Positions 11,401 to 24,400 of a stretch of 64,000 nucleotides of DNA are shown one piece after another. The position numbers were made by a program, and so were the translations under genes. Numbering within the stretch: position 1 is the first letter of the stretch; the number at the start of each line of letters is the position of its first letter. The notes under the pieces were generated by a model that ran no database searches, was not told the DNA's origin, and saw nothing but the letters and a program-made list of their open reading frames with translations. Source of the DNA: Girardinichthys multiradiatus. Lineage: Eukaryota > Chordata > Actinopteri > Cyprinodontiformes > Goodeidae. Location: positions 9,945,390-10,009,389 of the forward strand of contig NC_061816.1 of the NCBI RefSeq assembly GCF_021462225.1. Reading direction: 5' to 3'.

Positions 11401-14400
11401 TCTGCAGTTTGACTGAAGCCATGTAGGGAAACCAGAAAACAGGTCAAAGAAGGTGCTCTTGATAGATGAAAGTAAATGGCTATGTATGCCAGAAAACTGA
11501 CACCCTGAACACTCTATGCTTATTGTATCTCACGGTGGTGCCAGTATCTTGCTGTGGGATGGTTTTCTTTCAGTGTTGATGTAAAGATGGATGGAGCTAA
11601 ATACAGCGCAATCCTGGAAGAAACCCTGTTAGAGGATGTCAAAGACGTGAGACTAGGTTGAAGATTCACCTTCCAGCAGGAGCCTGAATACAAATACATG
11701 CATTCAGATATTTGTCAATATTGCTTTCTCCTTCTCAGTTATGTACTATTTTGTGTTGGTCTATCACATAAAATCAGCAACACACTGAGGCTTGTGGCTA
11801 AAATGTCAAAATGCTTTTTCTGAGTAAAAATTACAAATATTTTCCAGATGTGTTCCAAATATGCTTGATATCTTGTCACATAAACATAAATCAAATTGCT
11901 TGTGTATTTTCTGTTTCCTTCTGCAGCTTTTCTAGCTAATAAAACATAGTAAGCAGACATAAAAAAAATCTTTCTAGTAATTGACTAATTTCCGGTGAAA
12001 GCACATAACTGTATTTTAATGTACATTTTGATATCTTGATAAACTAATATATTTTTGATCAAAAATAACACATTAAATGGAATTCAGACAGGCAGCTTTC
12101 CAGTTGTGATTTAAAAACCATCTCTTTATCTTAATTCAACCTCAGCTGGGGTGTAAGCAGACAAAATTTTCGACAACCTGTTTGTACTCGAACAAACATG
12201 GAACAAACAAAATACAAACTACAATAGCTGCAATAGCATCTCTTTTTCAACCAAAATGTATTTATCCATTTCTGATACAATATAAATGGTGTATCTTACT
12301 TTTAGTTAATTCACTGCAAGCTTCAAAGGCACTTCTGATGACTTGGCAGTGTCATTATGCACAGGAAGTCATTCTAATTATTAAACTTTTCTTACTCCAG
12401 GTTGATTAAAGTCAGTCAAAATAGTCTACTCCATTTCGAGATAACTAATGACTTACTATTGAGCAATTCTTCTTACAATTTTATTTTAAGTGTTCATAAT
12501 GGATTTTTATCCTTTACCCAGAACTTTGGGGTTCACCTGCTGAAGACGGTGCGTCTCCTTCGGCTTCTTCGCCTCCTGCAGAAGCTAGACCGTTACTCTC
12601 AGTACAGCGCTGTGGTCCTCACACTGCTCATGTCAACATTCGCCCTCTTGGCTCATTGGATGGCCTGTGTCTGGTATTTCATTGGGCGCAGCGAGATTGA
12701 GATCAATAACCCCGCCTCCTGGGACATAGGTTTGTCTCTCAGTTTGGATGGATGGATGGATGGATGGATGTGGATGGATGGATGGATGTGGATGGATGGA
12801 TGGATGGATGGATGGATTGATTGATGTTCCTTCCATTCTAATCAACCCTAGCTAGACTCCTGGCTTTCCCATCAAAGTCTGAGATTCTTTTACAGGCACA
12901 ATGAAAGTGATGCCAAGGTTATATTTACTGAAATCCATATTTCAGGGAATCTTAGAATTATTTGGAGACTCAATTGTTGAGCCTTCAAGAACATCTGAAT
13001 CAAGTTAATACATCAGCGATTAGAATTCAGCTTTCTGCATCACCAAACATCGACCACACCTACATAGTTTGAAGCATGTGAATTTTTTACAGCGGAGCAT
13101 GCAAATATTATGTGAAATGTGTTTGCTTGTTCTCTTCCTGAGAAAACGTTTCTAATTCTGGAGATCCGTTCCCCCTCCCACCGCTCTCACTAGTGCTAAA
13201 CAACAACAGTACTGTGAGGTGTACATGGTGCTGGTGGCTATCCTGCTCCAGGGATTTAAATCAGAAAACTATTAAAAAGAGACTGAGACTGGTCATAGAC
13301 AAATGCAAAGGTCTCTGATTAGATGCAATTATGACCACTGGCTGGTGGTGGGCCGCAGCACAGATGGAGGGAGGATCAGCCATTAATCAAAGGGAGTGTA
13401 ATTGAACAAGATAAAACTGCTTCCGATGAGCAGATCACTGCTCCTCCACTCAGGGTTAATGAGTATGTGTGTGCATGGCTTTTAAAACACAATTACAAAT
13501 TCCGGATGCCTTATTGGTACCCCTCAGCTGCTTTCTTATAGTGATAAAGTTGCACAGGTTTCTTTAAAAACGGGGCACACTACAAAATATAATAATCGAA
13601 AGACAAGATAAACACTTTATTTAAAGGAATGGCGACTAGAAACATAAAAATGATCTCCATTGTGCATGCGGAAGTAAGGTAGTTGGTAACTAAGCACTAT
13701 GTTCTAGGAAACTAACCTTTAGGTTTGGGGAAATTATAGGCCGTATTCAGCAGTACTATCTTTTACTCACTCCTTTTCGGTTTCCACATACTTGAGTGCC
13801 TTGATGCCGTTAGCTGGGCTTACGTATACTAAAACTTTTACCCAATGGCATTATAAAATGAATTTGACTGTATTATAACTTGTATTATTAGTTGATAAAA
13901 ATACATTGTTAATAGATTTTTCTTTGCTGAGGCACAACTCAAAGGATGTTCAAGGATGCAGGAGAAAGAATACTCATCGTTGTGATTAGTCCCTTATAAA
14001 CAAGGAAAGAAAAAGGTAACAAAGTTGTAACTGCTTTTTGTTATTAGATTTATTCACAGGTTGGTGTAGGCAGGGGTGAAAGTGAGCCGGTACGGTCCGG
14101 TACTGCATACCACTAAAAGATTCTGTGCCGGTACGCAGTACCAGGAAGAGGGAAGAACAGCTGTCTGCTATGAAGCCATCATCCAGAACCAGTTACGGCT
14201 GCAAAAACTCACGAGCACACAAAGATCAGATCCGCTACCAATAGGCAGTCTAAAACATGACTTAATCTGTCTATTTCCCCGCATTCCATATTGTTTCTGA
14301 ACTGTTCTGCTATGCTGGTGCCTCAATGCTCTTGCTTTGCTTCTCTCCCCCCGGTGCTAAAGGCTTTTGTGAAAGGCCAGCCTTTAAAACGAGCACCGCT

Positions 14401-14730
14401 ATATTTAATGTCTGTCTGCTCGCTGCTAAATACCCCAGTTAAAAGCAAAGGGGGAGTAACTAGTTGTTTCATGTTGCTTTGCTGAATTACAACGCAGTAC
14501 AGCTCGAAAACATCGCTTACAACCAGAGATTTTACATACACTACACGAGAGCGCATGTGCGCTTACCTCCAATACAGCGGTTGCCATGAAGATCTATGCG
14601 TTCAATTTAATGGACTGGGAGATTTTACATAGGTGGTGCACAGACATAAAAAACCGCCGCTTGTATTAGGACAGGACGAACAATAAATCACTTACCATCT
14701 ACAGACTTTTAAATAAAAACCGCGAAAACA

Positions 14731-14773
<43 letters not shown>

Positions 14774-15422
14774 TATATCAGAATCAGAATCAGCTTTATT
14801 GCCAAGTTCGTGCATACAAACAAGGAATTTGACTCCGGTACACTTTGCTCTTTTGTTTTGTTTTTGCATTACAGAATATACATATTTACAATGTACAATA
14901 TACTCATATATAATAAAAAGGTGCATTTGCAACATCTGTATGCTGTTGTTTTGTACTTTATTGAATGTTCAACAGAGAAACAGCCTGGGGGAAGAAACTG
15001 AGCGGCCTGAAGGTAAAGCTCTGAACAGTTTGTGTGCAGGGTGTGTGGGGTCTGCAGAGATTTTAGCAGCTCTTTTCCTGACCCTAGACTTGTATAAGTC
15101 CTGGATGGAGGGAAGGTCAGCCCTGATTATTCTCTCTGCAGTCCTGATTATTCGTTGCAGTCTGGACCTGTCCTGGTTTGTGGATGAGCCAAACCACACT
15201 GAGATGGATGAAGACAGGACAGACTGAATGATGGCAGTGTAGAAGATGACCAACAGCTCCTGTGGAAGGTTGAACTTCTTGAGTTGCCTCAGGAAGTACA
15301 GTCTCTGCTGGGCCTTTTTCCGAACATTGTCTATGTGTGAAGACCATCTCAGGTCCTCAGAGATGGTGGTTCCTAAGAACCTGAAGTGGTCCACGGCTTA
15401 TACAGTGTTGTTGAGGATGGCG

Positions 15423-15476
<54 letters not shown>

Positions 15477-18381
15477 TACCGACCAAAGGTTTGGACACAC
15501 CTTCTCATTCAAAGAGTTTTCTTTATTTTCATGACAATGAATATTGTAGCTTCACACTGAAGGCATCAAAACTATAAATTAACACATGTGGAATTATATA
15601 CTGAACAAAAAATGTGAAACAACTGAAAATATGTCTTATATTCTAGGTTCTTCAAAGTAGCCACCTTTTGCTTTGATTACTGCTCCGCACACTCTTGGCA
15701 TTCTGTTGATGAGCTTCAAGAGGTAGTCACCTGAAATGGTTTTCCATCAGTCTTGAAGGAGTTCCCAGAGATGCGTTGAACTTGTTGGCCCTTTTGCCTT
15801 CACTCTGCGGTCCAGCTCACCCCAAACCATTTCGATTAGGTTCAGGTCCGGTGACTGTGGAGGCCAGGTCATCTGGTGCAGCACCCCATCACTCTCCTTC
15901 TTGGTCAAATAGCCCTTACACAGCCTGGAGTTGTGTTTGGGGTCATTATCCTGTTGAAAAATAAATGATGGTCCAACTAAATGCAAACCGGATGGAATAG
16001 CATGCCGCTGCAAGATGCTGTGGTAGCCATGCTGGTTCAGTATGCCTTCAATTTTGAATAAATCCCCAACAGTGTCACCAGCAAAGCACCCCCACACCAT
16101 CACACCTCCTCCATGCTTCACGGTGGGAACCAGGCATGTAGAGTCCATCCGCTCACCTCTTCTGCGCCGCACAAAGACACGGTGGTTGGAACTAAAGATC
16201 TCAAACTTGGACTCATCAGACCAAAGCACAGATTTCCACTGGTGTAATGTCCATTCCTTGTGTTCTTTAGCCCAAACAAGTCTCTTCTGCTTGTTGCCTG
16301 TCCTCAGCAGTGGTTTCCTAGCAGCTATTTTACCATGAAGACCTGATTCACACAGTCTCCTCTTAACAGTTGTTCTAGAGATGTGTCTGCTGCTAGAACT
16401 CTGTGTGGCATTGACCTGTTCTCTAATCTGAGCTGCTGTTAACCTGCGATTTCTGAGGCTGGGGACTCGGATGAACTTATCGTCCGCAGCAGAGGTAACT
16501 CTTGGTCTTCCTTTCCTGGGGAGGTCCTCATGTGAGCCAGTTTCTTTGTAGCGCTTGATGGTTTTGCGACTGCACTTGGGGACACTTTCAAAGTTTTCCC
16601 AATGGTTCGGACTGACTGACCTTCATTTCTTAAAGTAATGATGGCCACTCATTTTTCTTTACTTAGCTGCTTTTTTCTTGCCATAATACAAATTCTAACA
16701 GTCTATTCAGTAGGACTATCAGCTGTGTACTGTATCCACCTCCTGCACAACACAACTGATGGTCCCAACCCCATTTATAAGGCTTGAAATCCCACTTATT
16801 AAATCTGACAGGGCACACCTGTGAAGTGAAAACCATTTCAGGTGACTACCTCTTGAAGCTCATCAACAGAATGCCAAGAGTGTGCGGAGCAGTAATCAAA
16901 GCAAAAGGTGGCTACTTTGAAGAACCTAGAATATAAGACATATTTTCAGTTGTTTCACACTTTTTTGTTCAGTATATAATTCCACATGTGTTAATTCATA
17001 GTTTTGATGCCTTCAGTGTGAAGCTACAATATTCATAGTCATGAAAATAAAGAAAACTCTTTGAGTGAGAAGGTGGTCTGTACTGTGTGTATATATATAT
17101 ATTTATATATACAGGGGTTGGACAATGAAACTGAAACACCTGGTTTTAGACCACAATAATTTATTAGTATGGTGTAGGGCCTCCTTTTGCGGCCAATACA
17201 GCGTCAATTCGTCTAGGGAATGACATATACAAGTCCTGCACAGTGGTCAGAGGGATTTTAAGCCATTCTTCTTGCAGGATAGTGGCCAGGTCACTACGTG
17301 ATACTGGTGGAGGAAAACGTTTCCTGACTCGCTCCTCCAAAACACCCCAAAGTGGCTCAATAATATTTAGATCTGGTGACTGTGCAGGCCATGGGAGATG
17401 TTCAACTTCACTTTCATGTTCATCAAACCAATCTTTCACCAGTCTTGCTGTGTGTATTGGTGCATTGTCATCCTGATACACGGCACCGCCTTAAGGATAC
17501 AATGTTTGAACCATTGGATGCACATGGTCCTCAAGAATGGTTCGGTAGTCCTTGGCAGTGACGCGCCCATCTAGCACAAGTATTGGGCCAAGGGAATGCC
17601 ATGATATGGCATCCCAAACCATCACTGATCCACCCCCATGCTTCACTCTGGGCATGCAACAGTCTGGGTGGTACGCTTCTTTGGGGCTTGTCCACACCGT
17701 AACTCTCCCCAATGTGGGGAAAACGGTAAAGGTGGACTCATCAGAGAACAATACATGTTTCACATTGTCCACAGCCCAAGATTTGAGCTCCTTGCACCAT
17801 TGAAACCGACGTTTGGCATTGGCATGAGTGATCAAAGGTTTGGCTATAGCAGCCCCACCGTGTATATTGACCCTGTGGAGCTCCCGACGGACAGTTCTGT
17901 TGGAAACAGGAGAGTTGAGGTGCACATTTAATTCTGCCGTGATTTGGGCAGCCGTGGTTTTATGTTTTTTGGATACAATCCGGGTTAGCACCCGAACATC
18001 CCTTCCAGACAGCTTCCTCTTGCGTCCACAGTTAATCCTGTTGGATGTGGTTCGTCCTTCTTGGTGGTATGCTGACATTACCCTGGATACCGTGGCTCTT
18101 GATACATCACAACGACTTGCTGTCTTGGTCACAGATGCGCCAGCAAGATGTGCACCAACAATTTGTCCTCTTTTGAACTCTGGTATGTCACCCATAATGT
18201 TGTGTGCATTTCAATATTTTGAGCAAAACTGTGCTCTTACCCTGCTAATTGAACCTTCACACTCTGCTCTTACTGGTGCAATGTGCAATCAGTGATGACT
18301 GGCCACCAGGCTTGTCCAATTTAGCCATGAAACCTCCCACACTAAAATGACAGGTGTTTCAGTTTCATTGTCCAACCCCTG

Positions 18382-18412
<31 letters not shown>

Positions 18413-21400
18413 GCATGCATATATGCCCCCAGTGCCTCCCCGGCCCCCCTCTAGCTCCGCCCCCAAGTACCGGCAAGAATTTAAAACTACTTTCACCCCT
18501 AGGTGTAGGTGTGCATTTTCATGAATTGTATAATGAAAATTTAGCTTTTATCTTTTCAGAAACATGTATAATGTAACTTTGAATAATGGGCTGAAAATAT
18601 TTTCAAGTACTCTATGTTATGCATCTGCCTTACCAATTTTTGTTTTCTCTGTGTCAGGATCTGGGTTGTGTTTGTGTTTTTGTGCTTGCTACATATGTTC
18701 ATTTTCAGATGGTGCTGGAGCTCTCAGGTGTGCTGCGTAACAGGTGCGACTTATTTCCACTGTTTACTCTGAGGAGTACTTAAGCAGGAGGCTGCCAGCA
18801 CTTCGATGCCAGAGTGTTTTGCTACCAGTGGTACAAGCTCGAGCCAAACACTAATTTTATGCTTCGCTCTTCGACCTCTTGTAACTTTGTCTTTGCTCCT
18901 TTTGGAGATTTAGAAAGCCTAAGCTTTGGATCCATGTCACCGTGTACTGACTACGTCTCCAGAAGTTACTGATGATCAAGCCTATCTACGCTCTATGGAT
19001 TTCATATCTTATCTCTTGTCTTCGTTTGGATTCACATCAAGCTGGCAGTTTCCTGCTCCCGTCGTCTCCTGGACCAAGCTGTAAGCGTAACCTGTCCACC
19101 CTCCTACGTAACCATCTGCACACCGAACTCATTCCTGTCCGCTCCGAGCTCACACAGAACAGCACCCAAGAAACCTTCTACGGACTCACCTTCATTAAAC
19201 CTGGATCCTGAATCTCTCTCCCCCTGGCATCCTGACTACAGCTACCTAGTAAGCCGAACTCACAATCATTTTTAGTCTATTGTTCTTAGTTTCGTTTACT
19301 TTCCGTTTTCCTGTATTCACTCAACCTCTTCCCCTCTCTCCATACAGTGAGATTTTTGACCATTACATTTCTGATTATCATCTTCCAAATAAACAACCTT
19401 TTACTCATTCTGTTCTCCGGAGTGTTCTCTGTATGTGTGTCAGATCTATTGCAAAGAAAATGACAGAACACTCTGGCCAACAAGACCCAGCAGAAGCACT
19501 CCGTAGAACTCTTTCTTAACATGCTAATCAGATCCACTTTCATGATTCCTCTCTCCATTCCCTTTCAGAGCAACAACGCCAGACTAATCAACAGCCAGAA
19601 CAGATTGCCTCCATGTTACAACAAACCCTAGGTACTCCATCCACCACACCTGCAGATGGCGGTACTGCATTTCCGGTATCCCAACAGTTACCTCATTCTC
19701 GTGACGTCACTTCCCCTAATCCCGATAAGTTTTCTGGTGAGGTGGGCAATTGTGGGGGATTTTTGCTTCAGTGTTCTTTGGTCTTCAACCGATCCCCCCA
19801 CTATTTTCTCCATGATGATGTAAAAATGTTGTATGTTATTGGATTACTGACTGGCAAATCTTTACAGTGGGCTGAAGCCCGGTTTCCTGAGTGCAGCGAA
19901 TTTGGTTGTACTTTTGATGATTTTGTTAAAGAGTTTAAGAAGACGTTTCCCCCTGTATTAGACAAGTCTATTGCTGGTCAACAGTTGAGGGCCTTAAAGC
20001 AACGTCACAGACCCATTACAGAGTTTTCTATCAAATGTCGTACGTTAGCAGCCACTTCAGGCTGGAATGATGAAGCTTTGAAAACTACCTTTTTGCATGC
20101 CTTAGACGATTAACTAAATGATGAATTAACTATGACTGATGAACCCCCTACCTTAGATGAGGTTATTTCTTTAGCAACCCGAGTTGACAACAGAATAAGA
20201 GAGAGAAGGAGAGCCAGAGCAGACAGGACAAATTACAACCCCCCGCTGAAGAGTAATTCTCCAACCTATGCCAAGGCTTCACCTCACCATGCAGTTTCTG
20301 AACCCGAGCCAATGCTGGTGGGACGCACACGTCTCTCTTTTGAAGAAAGACAGAAACGCAGAGTATCCAAGCAGTGTTTTTACTGTGGTTCTTCAGATCA
20401 TTTCGTAGCAACTTGTCCTGTCTGCCCTGGGCCGTTAAAAGACAGGGTCCACCGGCTTTGAAGGGGGGGTTGGTGGACCATGCTCAGATCTGTAAAGCCC
20501 CCAGATTCAGTTTACCTGCTACTCTCATAGTGAACCAGCGTACTATGACCTTATCTGCTCTTATTGATTCTGGCTGTGAACAGAACCTTATAGATTCTGA
20601 GTTGGTAAATCAGGCAGGTATAGAAGTGGAACTACTTGAATCCCCACGTTCAGATCTAGCTCTAGACGGTAAGAGGTTACAGCAGATAACTCAACAAACG
20701 AGACCAGTTGAACTTTTATTGTCTGGCAATCATAGGGAGATGACATCTTTTTTTGTATTTCCAGTGTCCCAAGGCTCGTTAGTTTTAGGTTTCCCCTGGC
20801 TGCAAGAACATAATCCACATCTGGTCTAAGTGTCGCATTGAGTCCTGGTCCACTAATTGCCATTCATCTTGTCTCCAATCTGCTTTTTTCCCTAGTCTGC
20901 TCCAGCAGGCCAACAAAGAGGATAAGGTAATTGATTTGACTCATGTGCCCCTTGAGTACCATGACCTTAAGGGAGTATTTAGTAAGAATAAGGCCCTATC
21001 CCTACCACCTCACAGACCCTATGATTGCGCAATCAACCTTCTTCCCGGTGCACCTCTGCCCTCTAGCAGACTCTATAGCATCTCACGTCCTGAGCAGAAA
21101 TCTATGGAAGATTACATAAATGAATCTTTATCTGCAGGTATTATTCGGCCTTCCTCCTCACCACTTGGGGCAGGTTTTTTCTTTGTAGGGAAGAAGGATG
21201 GTTTGTTACGTCCCTGCATTGATTATAGGGGCTTAAATCAGATCACCGTTAAAAATAAGTACCCAATTCCCCTCATCACTTCCGCTTTCAAACTCGTTCA
21301 TGGTGCCACCGTTTTCTCCAAGTTAGATCTTCGTAATGCATACCATTTGGTCAGGATTTGCCAGGGGGATGAGTGGAAGATGGCTTTCAAGACTCCGCTG

Positions 21401-24400
21401 GGCCATTTGGAGTATTTGGTCATGCCTTTTGGACTATGTAATGCTCCTGCTGTGTTTCAAGCCTTAGTCAACGACGTTCTCAGAGATTTTTTGAAAATAT
21501 TTGTTTTTGTATACTTGGATGACACTCTGATTTACTCAAAGGAGATTCAGGAGCATCGCAAACACGTTTGCCAAGTTCTTCAGCGTCTTCTGGAGAATTG
21601 CCTGTGCGTAAAAGCCGAGAAGTATGAGTTTCACCAGTCTTCAATCACTTTCTTGGGCTACATCCTTGAGGGTGGACAGGTACATTCAGATCCAGAAAAA
21701 ATAAGAGCTGTACTGGAATGGCCGGTGCAGGACTCACGCAAATATTTACAGCGTTTTTTAGGATTTGCTAACTTTTACAGACGTTTCATTAAAGACTATA
21801 GTCTCGTTGCTGCAACTCTGACTACCCTGACTTCCTCAAAGATCTCCTTCTCCTGGTCATCTGAAGCTGAAGCAGCTTTTCAAGCTCTCAAGGAAAAGTT
21901 CCCCCATGCCCCCATCTTGGTCCATCCGGATTCCTCAAGACAGTCCTAGAGGTCGACACCTCTGACATAGGAGTCGGAGCGGTGCTATCGCAGAACTCAG
22001 AAGATGGGAGACTACATCCTTGTGCTTTCTTTTCTTGCAGGTTCAGTAATACTGAAAATAATTATTACATGGGTGACAGAGAGCTGCTGGGGATTAAATT
22101 GGCCCTTGAGGAGTGGCGCCACTGGCTTGAGGGGGCTGAACATCCCATTCAAGTTTGGACTGACCACAAAAACTTGGCCTACCTACAGTCAGCTAAAAGA
22201 CTTAACCCACGCCAGTCTCGTTGGTCCTTATTTTTCTCTCGTTTTAACTTATGCATTTCTTTCAGACCCGTACCTAAAAATACTAAGCCAGATGCCCTCT
22301 CCAGACAGTTTGCCACAGACGATTCGGTGAAGGAACCTGCGCCCATCATACCGCCCAGTTGGACGGTCGGGGCACTCAAATGGGAGATTGAGGATACTGT
22401 ACTAAAGGCTCAACAACAGGAACCTGACCCTGGCAATGTACCGCCTAACCGCATCTATGTCCCACCTAAAGTACCTTCCAGAATAATCGATTGGCTACAC
22501 ACAGCAAAAGTTTCGGCCCATCCTGGTGTTAGTAGAACTATAGCATTAGTTCAAAGAAGGTTTTGGTGGCCATCTATGCACAAAGATGTGAAGGAGTTTG
22601 TTCAGGCTTGTGCTACTTGTGCCAGAAATAAGTCCTGTAACCAGTCTCCTGCGGGTCTTCTTCAACCTCTCAGCATCCCAAGTCGACCCTGGTCTCACAT
22701 AGCTATGACGACAGTTCTCATTATTGTGTACCGCTTCTCTAAAGCATGTCATCTCATTCCCTTCAGAAAACTTCCGTCAGCCCTTCAAACAGCCAAACTC
22801 CTCACAAAACATGTTTTTCATCTCCATGGAATTCCGCAGGACATCCTATCAGACCAAGGCCCACAGTTAATCTCGCAGGTTTGGAAACAGTTTTGTTTAG
22901 CTCTCGGAACTAAGGTTTCATTGACCTCAGGTTACCACCCTCAGTCTAATGGTCAGACCGAAAGATTAAATCAGCAGCTGGAATCTACCTTACAATGTCT
23001 CACATCCACTAACCTTTCTGAGTCGTACTCATACCTATCTTGGGTTGAATATGCATTAAATTCTCACATTTCTTCTGCCACTGGACGTTCACCTTTTGAG
23101 GCCTCCCTTGGTTATCAGCCACCCCTGTTTGCTGATGAAAAAGATATCACTGTGTCATCTGTCCACCAACATATCCGCCACTGCAAGAACATTTGGAATT
23201 CTACTGTCCAGAGCTTACACCATACTGCTGATCAGAACAAATGTTTTGCTGATCTTGAACGCAGACTTGCACCTGAATACCAGCCTGGACAAAAGGTATG
23301 GTTGTCTGCACGAGATATACCCCTTAAGTCTATGTCACGGAAGCTTTCGCCTCGTTTCATCGGTCCCTATGAGATTGAGACTATAATTAGTCCGGCAGAC
23401 AGTGCTGTGGCCGACGAAGATGCGGGCTTACTTAGTCCCACCACCCACCCTGGACCGTCAAGGGCACCCAGTCTACGCTGTCCGACGGATCGTGGACGCC
23501 CGTCGGCGAGGTTGTGGTTGGCAGTACCTCGTCGACTGGGAAGGTTACGGTCCCGAGGACCGCTCTTGGGTTCCCCGGTCATTCATTTGTGACTCTTCCC
23601 TTATTGATGATTACCGTGCCTCTCTGCCTTCTACTTCTTCTGGGCCGCCAGGAGGCAGCCGTTGAGGGGGGGATGATGTCAGGATCTGGGTTGTGTTTGT
23701 GTTTTTGTGCTTGCTACATATGTTCATTTTCAGATGGTGCTGGAGCTCTCAGGGGTGCTGGGTGACAGATGCGACTTATTTCCACTGTTTACTCTGAGGA
23801 GTACTTAAGCAGGAGGCTGCCAGCACTTCGATGCCAGAGTGTTTTGCTACCAGTGGTACAAGCTCGAGCCAAACACTAATTTTATGCTTCGTTCTTCAAC
23901 TCGTCTAACTTTGTCTTTGCTCCTTTTGGAGATTTAGAAAGCCTAAGCTTCGGATCTATGTCACTGCGTACTGACTATGTCTCCGGAAGTTACTCCGGAT
24001 GATCAAGCCTATCTACGCTCTGTGGATTTTATATCCTATCTCCTGTCTTTGTTTGGATTCACATCAAGCTGGCAGTTTCCTGCTCCCATCGTCTCCTGGA
24101 CCAAGCTGTAAGCGTAACCTGTCCACCCTGCAACCTAAGCATCTGCACACCGAACTCATTTCTGTCCACTCCGAGCTCACACAGAACAGCACCCAAGAAA
24201 CCTTCTATGGACTCACATTCATTAAACCTGGATCCTGCATCTCTCTACCCCTGGCGTCCTGACCACAGCTACCTAGTAAGCCGAACTCACAATCATTTTT
24301 AGTTTATTGTTCTTAGTTTCGTTTACTTTCCATTTCCCTGTATTCACTCAACCTCTTCCCCTCTCTCCATACAGTGAGATTTTCGACAATGACGTTCCTG

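Larger units (their letters stand above)
14071..18501. mobile_element. hAT element (non-autonomous) with nested insertions
   Basis: Ends CAGGGGTGAAAGT (14071) and its inverse ACTTTCACCCCTA (ending 18501) match 12 of 13 bases and fit the hAT end rule. They are flanked by an exact 8-base duplication, GGTGTAGG (14063-14070 and 18502-18509), diagnostic of hAT. Both ends share CCGGTAC motifs. No hAT transposase is visible. The interior has been filled by an L2 fragment, two Tc1 elements and (TA)n runs, so the original element was likely well under 1.5 kb. Confidence 0.88.

Noticed and set aside
12402..12824. A 140-residue protein ending in a WMDG repeat
   Set aside because: The frame joins exon 7 to intronic (GGAT)n; the splice donor at 12730 and the family alignment end the exon before the repeat.
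23367..23582. Minus-strand ORF sharing [15 protein letters not shown] with the ORF at 26720-27802
   Set aside because: Not a gene; the resemblance is due to the 40-base shared patch, reported as a finding.
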